Positions 49,040-57,660 of a DNA stretch of 64,000 nucleotides are shown here, one piece after another. Made by a program: the position numbers and the translations under genes. The stretch spans positions 1-64,000 of the forward strand of contig NZ_LN909062.1 in assembly GCF_001486505.1 (NCBI RefSeq), given 5' to 3'. This stretch comes from Paenibacillus rubinfantis (GTDB lineage Bacteria; Bacillota; Bacilli; Paenibacillales; Paenibacillaceae). The first letter of the stretch is position 1. Each line of letters opens with the position of its first letter. The notes under the pieces are model-generated. The model was not told where the DNA came from and did no database searches. It worked only from the letters and a program-made list of their open reading frames with translations.

Positions 49040-49630
49040 TTATAGATTAGTGGGCTTGGAGATAACCTGGTCGATAATCCCGTAGGCCTTAGCCTCTTCC
49101 GCGCTCATAAAGAAGTCGCGGTCCGTATCGCGCTCGATTTTTTCAAGGGGTTGACCCGTCCGATCAACATAGATCTGGTTCAGCTTTTGTCTCGTCTTGA
49201 TGATCCAGTCGGCATGGATCTTGATATCCGTTGCCTGACCGCGAACACCGCCCAGCGGCTGGTGAATCATCACTTCACTGTTTGGAAGCGCGAAACGTTT
49301 GCCCGGGGCCCCTGCCGTCAGTAGCAGCGATCCCATGCTGGCCGCCATGCCCACGCAGATGGTGGACACATCGGGCTTGATAAACTGCATTGTATCATAT
49401 ATACCCATCCCCGCGGTAACGGAACCACCCGGAGAATTGATGTACAGGTGAATATCTTTCTCAGGATCTTCAGCCGCTAAAAACAACAGTTGGGCAATCA
49501 CGAGATTGGCAACTTCATCATCAATAGCGTTGCTGAGAAAAATAATGCGATCTTTAAGAAGTCTCGAATAGATGTCGTACGACCGCTCTCCCCGATTCGT
49601 TTGTTCTACGACCATAGGTACCAGACTCAT
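49040..49630 (-). CDS. clpP: ATP-dependent Clp protease proteolytic subunit ClpP
   Basis: Serine protease of 196 residues forming the ClpP barrel. The catalytic triad is S98 ([10 protein letters not shown]), H123 (MIHQPLGG) and D172 ([13 protein letters not shown]). The N-terminal hairpin [20 protein letters not shown] is complete. GAGGTTGG precedes the ATG. A promoter lies about 50-75 bases upstream. Confidence 0.98.
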   Translation of the reverse strand: MSLVPMVVEQTNRGERSYDIYSRLLKDRIIFLSNAIDDEVANLVIAQLLFLAAEDPEKDIHLYINSPGGSVTAGMGIYDTMQFIKPDVSTICVGMAASMGSLLLTAGAPGKRFALPNSEVMIHQPLGGVRGQATDIKIHADWIIKTRQKLNQIYVDRTGQPLEKIERDTDRDFFMSAEEAKAYGIIDQVISKPTNL

Positions 49631-49678
49631 GCGACCAACCTCTTTTCCTTTTCAATTTCCCTTGCGCTTACGTAAAAC

Positions 49679-49707
49679 ATTCTATCATGTTCGAAGCCCC
49701 ATGTCAT
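49679..49707 (-). promoter_or_regulatory. Candidate promoter of clpP-clpX
   Basis: Minus-strand -35 ATGACA (49702-49707), 17 bases and -10 TAGAAT (49679-49684), each 5 of 6 to consensus. I could not see a clear CtsR operator around it. Confidence 0.7.
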
Positions 49708-49801
49708 TTTTCGTCCCGTACAGTTTATGTTCGTTTTTACACATTATATAACCTAAGGCTTGTCCCGTGCGTAATGGAAATAAATGTATCGTTTGGAGAT
49801 G

Positions 49802-49836
49802 AAAAATTAAGGCACGCATTTTATCATACGTGCCCT
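49802..49836 (-). terminator. Terminator after tig
   Basis: Minus strand AGGGCACGTAT pairs with ATGCGTGCCTT across a small loop, followed by AATTTTTC. About 50 bases after the tig stop codon. Confidence 0.8.
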
Positions 49837-49886
49837 AACTCTTATCTTGATGTATACAAAGAAGCGGGATTCAAGGCTGGAGCGAA

Positions 49887-51308
49887 TTACTCCTCGCCTT
49901 GGGCTTCTTCGGCTTCTGTTTTGTCAGCGTCTGCTTTCGCTTCCGCTTTGGTCGACTTTTTCGTCGTTTTCTTTGCAGCCGGCTTCGCTTCTTTGGCTTT
50001 CGATTCCGCTTGCTCAGCTGGAACTTCTTTGCTGTTCTCCAACAGGAACTCGACCGTCTTACGGATCAAGATTTCCTCGTTCAAGCTGCCCAAGGAACCG
50101 TTCGCCGCCAAAATGTTGCGGATTTCTTCCGGCGTGCGCTTGTAAGCTTCCGCCATATCGTTCAGTTCTTTGTTGATTTCGTCTTGAGTGACTTCGATCT
50201 TCTCGGCTTTGGCAATCGCTTCAAGCACCAGGTTGTTGCGAACGCGTTTCTCCGCGTCACCACGCATTTGTCCTCTGAGGTCGTCCACCGTTTGACCGGA
50301 GAAGCCCAGGAACATGTCCAGGTTCATGCCTTGCGAACGAAGACGGTTGTCGAAGTCGCGAACCATGTTTTCCACTTCGCCATTGATCATGGCTTCCGGA
50401 ATTTCCACTTCTGCGTTTTCGCCGATTTTATCAACGAGCGCACCTTCACGGGTTGCTTTCGCTTCTTGCTCTTTGCGGGAGCTCAGCTGTTTCGTCAGAT
50501 CTTCCTTGAACTCGGCCAGTGTATCGAATTCGCTAACGTCTTTCGCGAACTCGTCGTCCAGTTCAGGCAGTTGTTTGCGCTTGATTTCATGCACTTTCAC
50601 TTTGAACACGGCTTCTTTGCCAGCCAGTTCTTCAGCATGGTACGTGTCTGGGAAAGTCACCGTAACGTCTTTGAAGTCGCCGGTTGCGAGACCTACGACT
50701 TGCTCCTCGAAGCCAGGAATAAACGTGTTGCTTCCCAGTTCCAGCGAATAACGCTCCGCTTTGCCGCCTTCGAAAGGCTCGCCGTCTACGGAACCGTCAA
50801 AGTCGATAACAACCGTATCCCCGTTTTGGGCCGGTTCTTCGTCGATGACAACCAGCTCAGCATGGCGTTGTTGCAGACGCTCCAGCTCGCTGTTCAGTTC
50901 TTCTTCGCTCACTTCAACGCTTACGGCAGGAACTTCTACGCCTTTGTAATCGCCAAGCTTCACTTCAGGTTTAACCGTGATTTTCGCTTTGAACTTGAAA
51001 GGTTGTCCCTTAGCAAATTGCTCAACGTCAACTTCCGGGCGATCTACTGGGAAAATATCCGTTTGGTCTACAGCTTCGCTGTACACTTCAGGCAGCAAGA
51101 TGTCGATGGCATCTTGATACAAGCTCTCCACGCCAAAACGCGCTTCAAAAATCGGCCGAGGCACTTTACCTTTACGGAAACCAGGTACGTTAGCTCTTTT
51201 TGCTACTTTTTGAAAAGCTTTATCCAGTGCGGCGGCTACACGGTCCGCCTCCACTTCAACCTCGAGTACGCCGAGGTTCTTCTCTATTTTTTCCCAAGTT
51301 GCTTTCAT
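49887..51308 (-). CDS. tig: Trigger factor (ribosome-associated chaperone and peptidyl-prolyl isomerase)
   Basis: 473 residues: N-terminal ribosome-binding domain with the signature GFRKGKVPRPIFEARFG (about residues 43-59), FKBP-type isomerase domain (about 160-245, NGDTVVIDFDGSVDGEPFEG), and a helical C-terminal chaperone domain. The last 40 residues are an added Ala/Lys/Glu-rich low-complexity tail (KAKEAKPAAKKTTKKSTK...). GGAGGGG precedes the ATG. In B. subtilis the order ysoA-tig-clpX is also found. Confidence 0.97.
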   Translation of the reverse strand: MKATWEKIEKNLGVLEVEVEADRVAAALDKAFQKVAKRANVPGFRKGKVPRPIFEARFGVESLYQDAIDILLPEVYSEAVDQTDIFPVDRPEVDVEQFAKGQPFKFKAKITVKPEVKLGDYKGVEVPAVSVEVSEEELNSELERLQQRHAELVVIDEEPAQNGDTVVIDFDGSVDGEPFEGGKAERYSLELGSNTFIPGFEEQVVGLATGDFKDVTVTFPDTYHAEELAGKEAVFKVKVHEIKRKQLPELDDEFAKDVSEFDTLAEFKEDLTKQLSSRKEQEAKATREGALVDKIGENAEVEIPEAMINGEVENMVRDFDNRLRSQGMNLDMFLGFSGQTVDDLRGQMRGDAEKRVRNNLVLEAIAKAEKIEVTQDEINKELNDMAEAYKRTPEEIRNILAANGSLGSLNEEILIRKTVEFLLENSKEVPAEQAESKAKEAKPAAKKTTKKSTKAEAKADADKTEAEEAQGEE

Positions 51309-51445
51309 TTTATGCCTTCCCCTCCAAATTTCACATATACTTTAAATACTGAAACCGAATCGCGACTAAAGCAGCTATTTCGAGGTGTCTTGCACTTGGG
51401 TTCCAGTATAGCTGTCTCTATGAACACGATCAGAATAACCATTAT

Positions 51446-51474
51446 ATTATAAACAACAAAACACCTTTTTACAA
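51446..51474 (-). promoter_or_regulatory. SigA promoter of tig
   Basis: Minus-strand -35 TTGTAA (51469-51474), 17-base spacer and -10 TATAAT (51446-51451). The leader would be about 130 bases. Confidence 0.75.
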
Positions 51475-51564
51475 GAGCCGATCTATAGCCAGGTATTGGC
51501 GATAGCGATTGCCTATTGCAAGCTTCATAGAAATGAACCTCATCTTCCGTCCGGATGCTGTTCA

Positions 51565-52491
51565 CTACATGCCGCGAATGCGTCCGGTTGCCACGAATTT
51601 GCCCAAGGACCGGCAGATCTGCTCATATCTCAGCCGCAGTCCGTCGGTTATCCCGTACATGGCGCGAATTTCCTCATCCGTTTGAGTGCCGGACAAGCTG
51701 TCCGCTACCATCTGATGCAGGGCCGCTGCCCAGATATCGATCACCGCGTCGTCCTCGGCTAAGAGCGAGCGATAATCCACCGTTCCGTATAACCCCATCA
51801 CGAACTGCGACCATAACTCTTGGGCAAAATAAAAAAGAGTTGGATCATGAACTTGTGTCTGATCCCCTACGCGATCTAAAACGGCCTGTACCGCCGGAGG
51901 AAAATCCTCAGGCTTCAGCGGGACGTCTTCAATCTCCACTTCCACCCGCTCCCCGCCGCGAAAAAAGACCAGCGTTCCCGTCGTCCCGCGGCGCCGCAGC
52001 GTTTGCAGGATTCGGTATTGGAGCAGCGGATGAAGCTCCTCCCGGGTAATCCATCCGATCAGCGCATCATCGACTTCCGGGCGATCCAGGTAAGCCAGCT
52101 GTTCCAGAGCCAGAAACGTCTGCTCCGACAGCGGTTTGTCCTTCACCGTATGTAACAGTTTATCCGCATAACCCGCATCCTCGGCCAATTTGGCTTCGGC
52201 AAGCCGGCGAGCCAGCATTTCCTCGGTCTCCTCTTCCTCCTCGAAGCCTTGCGGATCCGACATGCCGCTCTTTAACGCGGGAAATGCGCCGATCAGCCAG
52301 TCCAGCAAAGCTTGCCATTCCTCGTAATGCCGAGGATCCTCTCCCTGGCACTGAAGCAGGAACTGCAGTAACTCAACGGCCTCCCCGTATCTTTCCGTCT
52401 CCAGCATACGGGTGAGCTCGATCTGGTAATAGTCAAGCGTTTTGGGAAACAAGACAATGTTGTCTTTCTCATCGGGTCCTGAACTGCGAAT
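51565..52491 (-). CDS. ysoA: YsoA-like conserved protein, probable ATT start
   Basis: About 309 residues. Function unknown. The region IVLFPKTLDYYQIELTRMLETERYGEAVELLQFLL resembles the start of B. subtilis YsoA (a TPR-type protein encoded upstream of tig), here quoted across two blocks: IVLFPKTL and YGEAVELLQFLL. An N-terminal TPR-like helical pair is followed by an acidic linker (EEEEETEEM) and a helical-repeat-like middle (DKPLSEQTFLALEQLAYLD). No ATG or GTG start fits. AAAGGAGGTG at about 52497-52506 sits 5 bases before an in-frame ATT at 52491, giving IRSSGPDEKDNIVLFPKTL; the alternative TTG at 52452 has no ribosome binding site and would cut the conserved N-terminus. Confidence 0.72.
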   Translation of the reverse strand: MRSSGPDEKDNIVLFPKTLDYYQIELTRMLETERYGEAVELLQFLLQCQGEDPRHYEEWQALLDWLIGAFPALKSGMSDPQGFEEEEETEEMLARRLAEAKLAEDAGYADKLLHTVKDKPLSEQTFLALEQLAYLDRPEVDDALIGWITREELHPLLQYRILQTLRRRGTTGTLVFFRGGERVEVEIEDVPLKPEDFPPAVQAVLDRVGDQTQVHDPTLFYFAQELWSQFVMGLYGTVDYRSLLAEDDAVIDIWAAALHQMVADSLSGTQTDEEIRAMYGITDGLRLRYEQICRSLGKFVATGRIRGM

Positions 52492-52637
52492 AAGGGCACC
52501 TCCTTTCCTCCGAGTAGCAATTAATTGAGATTATAGCATAGTCCCCGGCGAAGGCAAAAAACTCAGATCTGGGAGGCTAACCCTGGCACCGAAATTATTC
52601 GTTTGTGGCGCTCCTGCCAATTTTATCTTGGAAGTTA

Positions 52638-52666
52638 TTGATCCCCAAGCTCTCCTATGATATAAT
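52638..52666 (+). promoter_or_regulatory. SigA promoter of tRNA-Arg
   Basis: Plus-strand -35 TTGATC (52638-52643), 17 bases and a perfect -10 TATAAT (52661-52666), about 30 bases upstream of the tRNA. Confidence 0.85.
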
Positions 52667-52697
52667 ATTTTTTGCTTGTGTTTTTCATATTTGAGAT

Positions 52698-52771
<74 letters not shown>

Positions 52772-52772
52772 T

Positions 52773-52804
52773 AAATAAAGAGCACCCTTGGGGTGCTCTT
52801 TATT
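52773..52804 (+). terminator. Terminator after tRNA-Arg
   Basis: AAATAAAGAGCACCC pairs with GGGTGCTCTTTATT around a 3-base loop; T-rich tail TTATTGTTG. Immediately follows the tRNA. Confidence 0.85.
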
Positions 52805-53203
52805 GTTGTGTCCTTAGGTTGGGATGAGAACCCCCACAGGGGGTTCGGCGGAGCGGCGGAGCGAAGTCTCGAGCGGCGTCGCCGAAATCTATTCGAAATT
52901 TCAGTTATATTCAGGCCGAAACGCCTCATTTCGCGAATTGTATTCGAAATTTCATATAGATTTCGGGCTTTTGGCCTCCACCGGGCCAAATATATATGAA
53001 AAATCAGCTATAATCCGCCAAAGCCACCGTACTCCGACAGATTCTATTGGATTTTTCGCATACATTTCGGAAAGAGCGACGCCATCAGTACCACTCTGCT
53101 CACATTCCCCGTTCCCCACGCCACCCTGTGCCCCAACCCCGTCCCCGTACTATTCCCGACACCAGTAGAAAGGGCAAATACTATCGCACGCACGTACGGG
53201 TAA
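52805..53203. other. Gene-free region before the tetranucleotide array
   Basis: No credible gene. It includes the 13-base repeat ATTCGAAATTTCA twice (52891-52903 and 52942-52954), a GC-rich segment GGCGGAGCGGCGGAGCG, several TTTCG/CGAAA motifs, and an A/T-rich part around 52990. It may be decayed repeat sequence. Confidence 0.5.
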
Positions 53204-53391
<188 letters not shown>

Positions 53392-53401
53392 ACCAACTCC
53401 C

Positions 53402-53827
53402 CTACCCCTCGTTCGGGTACAACCTCTGGAGGAGCTCAACCGACTGTCGAATCAACGTACGCAGCACTTCTACATCGATATCGGCGACTTTATTAATGTA
53501 GACGCAGCCTTTTCCTTGGGTGTGCTTCCCAAAGGATTCGAGCAAAGCGCCTCGAGCGGGATCGTCCGGGGCGAGATAAAGACTGATCTTCGCCTTCCGA
53601 GGCGAAAAACCAACCAGCGGCGCATCCCCTTCGTGGCCGGAGGCGTATTTGTAGTGATAGGAGCCAAAGCCGATGATGCTGGGGCCCCACATTTTGGCTG
53701 AATACCCCGTAGTCTCAGTAAAAATGTCCAGTAACCGGTAGGCATCTTCCCTCTTCTTGGCATCGGCCACACCTTCAATAAACGCGATGACGCTATTGTC
53801 GTTTTCTTTGGTCTTCAGCTCATACAT
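53402..53827 (-). CDS. DUF1801 domain protein
   Basis: 141 residues from the start at 53827 (MYELKTKENDNS; AGGGGTG 7 bases upstream). The family signature includes ENDNSVIAFIEGVADAKKRE, MWGPSIIGFGSYHYKYASG and FSPRKAKISLYL. DUF1801 proteins share a fold with YdhG-type proteins suggested to handle iron, but no function is proven. The stop codon lies next to the tetranucleotide array. Confidence 0.85.
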   Translation of the reverse strand: MYELKTKENDNSVIAFIEGVADAKKREDAYRLLDIFTETTGYSAKMWGPSIIGFGSYHYKYASGHEGDAPLVGFSPRKAKISLYLAPDDPARGALLESFGKHTQGKGCVYINKVADIDVEVLRTLIRQSVELLQRLYPNEG

Positions 53828-53906
53828 TCCAGAACACCCCTCAATATTCACAAAGCTTCGCCCATCAAGCAAACTCCACCACAAGCCTAACGCCTATCTC
53901 ATTTCA

Positions 53907-54731
53907 TTATTCCTTATCCCTGGCTTCCTCAACCCGATCCAGCCATTCGTTGATCAACGTGTGAAACGCCTCTTCTTGTTCAATCTGCAAGTTGTGCCCC
54001 GCCCGATCCATGACGGCAAACGTCCCGCGCGGATATTGTTCCAATAGACGGAGCGCATCCGCATAACCAACCGCCGTATCCTGCCTGCCGAGCAGAAATA
54101 GCGAGGGGTTTCCAAACTTCTCCTGTTCCAGTGGAAAAGAAAACCCGTACCGCGTCCGAATCTTGTCCAAAAAAGCGCCATCCGCCATCCGTAATCCGGT
54201 TACGATCTCCTCCGAATATCTCTCCCAAGTACGTTGGTTCAGGACAACCCCCATCGTGCGAAAATCCTCGTATTCCTCGGAGCTCAGTTCAGCCTTCAAT
54301 GCGGGGTCTTCATGGATTACCGTTTGAACCGGCAGTTCCCGTTGGTCGTACTCCGGCACGATCATCGGGCAAATGAACGCCGCCCCCTCAACACGTTCAG
54401 GATGACGGGCAAGGATCCCCCGCGTCAAGTACCCGCCGTACGACTCTCCGGCTACTGCAAACCGCGATTCAGGCACCAACTTGTCGATTAGCTCTAGCAC
54501 CGCTTCCAGCATCCCGTCCGTACTCTCAATATCCGCATAATCGCGAGAGCGGCCCATCCCCGGCAAATCCAGGTAAATTCGGCGCCATCCCGTCCGCTCC
54601 TGAAATATCGGTTCCATACAGCCGCTCATCAGCCGGTGATCGGGCGTGAACCCGTGAATCAACACGATAGGCCGCCCCGTACCGACCTCTTCATAATAAA
54701 GCTCCGCTTGCTTCACTTTACAAAAAGGCAT
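53907..54731 (-). CDS. Alpha/beta hydrolase
   Basis: 274 residues from the start at 54731 (AAAGGAG 8 bases upstream). The oxyanion segment is VLIHGFTPDHR, the nucleophile elbow GESYGG, the acid GRQDTAVG and the catalytic histidine AGHNLQIE, all in family order. The substrate cannot be inferred. No signal peptide, so probably cytoplasmic. Confidence 0.88.
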   Translation of the reverse strand: MPFCKVKQAELYYEEVGTGRPIVLIHGFTPDHRLMSGCMEPIFQERTGWRRIYLDLPGMGRSRDYADIESTDGMLEAVLELIDKLVPESRFAVAGESYGGYLTRGILARHPERVEGAAFICPMIVPEYDQRELPVQTVIHEDPALKAELSSEEYEDFRTMGVVLNQRTWERYSEEIVTGLRMADGAFLDKIRTRYGFSFPLEQEKFGNPSLFLLGRQDTAVGYADALRLLEQYPRGTFAVMDRAGHNLQIEQEEAFHTLINEWLDRVEEARDKE

Positions 54732-54809
54732 ACTTCCACTCTCCTTTGCGTCTACTTCTCCCATCATAAACCGAATGTATGTTCCTGTATAGGCCTAATT
54801 GATCCAACT

Positions 54810-55421
54810 TCATCCACCTAAGTTGTCCTTCACTGGCATCCATCTCATATAGATTCTGGCGTTAAATCCGGCCTGCTTCCGAAACCAACGTTGCGGCTTT
54901 CGCCGAAATTCGACGTATCCCAATTTCTCGTACAGCCGAATCGCATTCACATTGGTGTCGACAACCTCGAGAAAATAATCTGCATACCCCAACCGGGTGA
55001 CGAGCTCATTGTTCAGTTGGCTGGCCACCCCACGTCCCCGGGCCTCCTTCGCGGTTGCGACGGCCTCGAAATAGCACTGGTGCTTCGCCAAATTCAGCGG
55101 CTTCTCCAACTCGTGCCGAACCAGGTGATAGAATAGAGTCCCCCTGAGCCAGCCAAGCTCACGCCGGAGCACCGCCCGGTCAAACCGGAAAGGGCGATTT
55201 TGTCCCACGGAATAACCGAAGATCCCCATCACCCTCCCCTCTTCCAAAGCAACGAAGAACTGTTCCTTTACCAACGCGTGCTCCAATGCCCTAGCCAGCT
55301 TACCGGCATCCGCAGCGATTACGCGCAACGAATCGTAAAATCCCTCCACAAAAACACCAGCCGCCTGCCGGACTTCCGCATCCCCCAACTCTGCTAACTT
55401 CAAGATCATGAAGTCTCCCAT
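54810..55421 (-). CDS. GNAT family N-acetyltransferase
   Basis: 204 residues. The acetyl-CoA binding motif is present as EAVATAKEARGRGVASQLNN, followed by FLEVVDTNVNAIRLYEKLGY, a classic GNAT C-terminal block. Start at ATG 55421 or the preceding TTG. The acceptor substrate is unknown. Confidence 0.88.
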   Translation of the reverse strand: MGDFMILKLAELGDAEVRQAAGVFVEGFYDSLRVIAADAGKLARALEHALVKEQFFVALEEGRVMGIFGYSVGQNRPFRFDRAVLRRELGWLRGTLFYHLVRHELEKPLNLAKHQCYFEAVATAKEARGRGVASQLNNELVTRLGYADYFLEVVDTNVNAIRLYEKLGYVEFRRKPQRWFRKQAGFNARIYMRWMPVKDNLGG

Positions 55422-55530
55422 CAACCTCGAGCCCTCCTGCGTTTTTTTTCTACTATATAATGAAGTGGATTTCTCTCAGAACCGCCTAGAGAAGGAATGG
55501 AGGCTCCTACCCGAAACGTATTTTCCCACT

Positions 55531-55560
55531 AAAAAAGCACCGATCCATCGGATCGATGCT
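55531..55560 (-). terminator. Terminator after ldh
   Basis: Minus strand AGCATCGATC-cgatg-GATCGGTGCT followed by six T residues. About 30 bases after the stop codon. Confidence 0.85.
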
Positions 55561-55590
55561 CTTGCGACCGCAATCGCAGCGGCTCTGTAA

Positions 55591-56541
55591 TTAGGTACGC
55601 AGATTGGCGATTGCCGTCTTCAGAATTTCACAGGAGCGTGTAAATTTGCCTTGCTCCTCCCAGGTCAAGTTCAGTTCCAGCACCTCTTCGATTCCTCCAT
55701 CGCCGATGATGGCGGGCACGCCGGCACAGACGCCCGCCTGCCCGTATTCGCCCTCCAATACTGCGGAGACGGCGATGATTTTGTGCTCGTCGTTTAAGAT
55801 CGAACGAACGATGTACGCCAGCGCGTTACCGATCCCGAACTGCGTATTGCCCTTGCGCGTAAAAATCTCCCAACCCGCGTCTTTCGTCTTTTGCGCGATC
55901 TCATCCAAATTCACGTGACGGAAACGCTCCTGATGCTGCTCCAAAATGTGCAGCAACGGCTTCCCGCCAATCGTGACATGGGACCAGGCGACAAACTGCG
56001 ATTCGCCGTGCTCGCCCATCGCATACCCGTTCACACTACGCGGGTCGATCGAAAACACCTCCGACAGGAGCGTTTTGAGCCGCGCCGAATCGATTGATGT
56101 CCCGGTGCCGATCACCCGGTTCCGCGGAAACCCCGATACCTCTCGCACGATATACGTCACGATATCAACCGGATTGGCGGCTACGACAAACACGCCGTCA
56201 AATCCGCCCGCCACGATACGACTGACGATGTCCCGCGTGATTTTCTCCGCCTCTTCCAATAAGTCCAGCCGCGTTTGCCCCGGCTTCGGATTGGCTCCCG
56301 CCGTCAGCACAACGACGTCCATGTCGCGGCAATCCTCCAGCCGGCCGGCTGAAACCTTCGTACGAGCTTGCGTAAAATCCATGCAATGCGATAAATCCAG
56401 CGCATGCGCGACCGCACGGTCATACGTTCGATCGATCATCATAATTTCATCGCAAATCGATTGGTTAATCATGGAATAGGCGCAAGCCGTGCCGACCAGA
56501 CCAGACCCGACGATCGTCACCTTTCTTGCTTTCTTGGCCAT
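55591..56541 (-). CDS. ldh: L-lactate dehydrogenase family enzyme, unusual specificity loop
   Basis: NAD-dependent 2-hydroxyacid dehydrogenase of the LDH/MDH superfamily, 316 residues. NAD motif VGSGLVGTACAYSM (11-24), catalytic H178 in GEHGES, D151 and R154 in SIDSARLK, R91 in the mobile loop. The loop reads ANPKPGQTRLDL: P85 stands where lactate dehydrogenases have Gln (ANQKPGETR) and malate dehydrogenases have Arg. It therefore may not be a normal pyruvate reductase. It is a single gene with ribosome binding site GAGGAGG and its own terminator. Confidence 0.85.
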   Translation of the reverse strand: MAKKARKVTIVGSGLVGTACAYSMINQSICDEIMMIDRTYDRAVAHALDLSHCMDFTQARTKVSAGRLEDCRDMDVVVLTAGANPKPGQTRLDLLEEAEKITRDIVSRIVAGGFDGVFVVAANPVDIVTYIVREVSGFPRNRVIGTGTSIDSARLKTLLSEVFSIDPRSVNGYAMGEHGESQFVAWSHVTIGGKPLLHILEQHQERFRHVNLDEIAQKTKDAGWEIFTRKGNTQFGIGNALAYIVRSILNDEHKIIAVSAVLEGEYGQAGVCAGVPAIIGDGGIEEVLELNLTWEEQGKFTRSCEILKTAIANLRT

Positions 56542-56671
56542 CCCGCCGCCTCCTCATCCTGCCATCCTCTTTAGCTTACGCCTAAATTATACCCGCAAAC
56601 CGCAACCCCGTATATTAGGCACAGCACACGAAAAAGGTCCGAAGCAAACATAAAAACAAACCCAAATAACG

Positions 56672-56727
56672 CAAAAAGGTACCCACACGCGAAATACCTG
56701 TTAAAGGATTCAGCATGTGGGTACCTT
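56672..56727 (-). terminator. Terminator of the peptide ABC operon
   Basis: Minus strand AAGGTACCCACA pairs with TGTGGGTACCTT around a loop of about 28 bases, then TTTGC. It begins about 20 bases after the permease stop codon. Confidence 0.75.
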
Positions 56728-56745
56728 GTTTTTGCGGGTATTGGA

Positions 56746-57648
56746 TTAGCTCTTCATCCGCGGGTCCAGCGCGTCACGCAAACCGTCGCCCATCAAGTTG
56801 AAGGCCAAAACGGTCAACATAATCGAGATCCCTGGGAATACCACCGTCCACGGAGCGGTTGCGATAAACTGCCGCGAGTCGGACAGCATTTTGCCCCATT
56901 CCGGGGTTGGCGGCTGTGCACCGAGACCGAGGAAGCCCAGTGCGGCGGCTTCGATGATCGCCGTAGCGATCCCCAGCGTACCCTGCACAATAATCGGCGT
57001 TAAGCTGTTTGGCAAAATATGCCGCAGCAAAATCGCACTATTTTTCATCCCGATCGCCCGGGCAGCGGTAATATACTCTTCGTTCTTCAAGCTGAGCACC
57101 TTCGCCCGAACCAACCGGCCATACGTCGGAATATTGACGATCGCGATGGCGAGCAGCGCATTTTGCAGAGACGGACCCAGGATGGCCACGATCGCAATCG
57201 CCAGCAAAATGCTTGGGAACGCCAGCAAGATATCAAATAGACGCGAGATGATCATGTCGATCCATTTGCCGTAGAATCCCGCCAGTATCCCGAAGAGCGT
57301 CCCCAGAATAATCGACCCCACCACGGAAAAAGTACCCACCCACAAGGAAATGCGGGCTCCGTACAATACGCGGGTGAACAGGTCGCGTCCGAGATCGTCC
57401 GTCCCGAACCAATGGGTCGAGGACGGGGCTTTCAAACGGTCACGCAATACCTGCGTGTCGTATTCATACGGCGCGATGACCGGGGCCAACAGCGCGATCA
57501 GAATGAAGAACCCGATCATGATGAGGCCGACCATCGCGATTTTATTTTTGCGGAACGCTCTCCACGCATCGCGCCAAGGTCCGGAAACCTTCTCGGCCGG
57601 GATGGAGGTACTTCCGTTTGTAGTTGTTGCCGTAGATGCTTGCGCCAT
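56746..57648 (-). CDS. dppC: Peptide ABC transporter permease, DppC/OppC type
   Basis: 300 residues with an N-terminal cytoplasmic segment, six membrane helices and the binding-protein-dependent transport loop EYITAARAIGMKNSAILLRHILPNS, which contacts the ATPases. N-terminal ending WRAFRKNKIAMVGLIMIGF is typical of OppC/DppC. Last gene of the operon; AAAGGAGGG precedes the ATG. Confidence 0.92.
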   Translation of the reverse strand: MAQASTATTTNGSTSIPAEKVSGPWRDAWRAFRKNKIAMVGLIMIGFFILIALLAPVIAPYEYDTQVLRDRLKAPSSTHWFGTDDLGRDLFTRVLYGARISLWVGTFSVVGSIILGTLFGILAGFYGKWIDMIISRLFDILLAFPSILLAIAIVAILGPSLQNALLAIAIVNIPTYGRLVRAKVLSLKNEEYITAARAIGMKNSAILLRHILPNSLTPIIVQGTLGIATAIIEAAALGFLGLGAQPPTPEWGKMLSDSRQFIATAPWTVVFPGISIMLTVLAFNLMGDGLRDALDPRMKS

Positions 57649-57660
57649 GGTTTCCCTCCT

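Noticed and set aside
49899..51452. 517-residue plus-strand open frame
   Set aside because: Antisense to trigger factor; Phe/Arg-rich and without domains.
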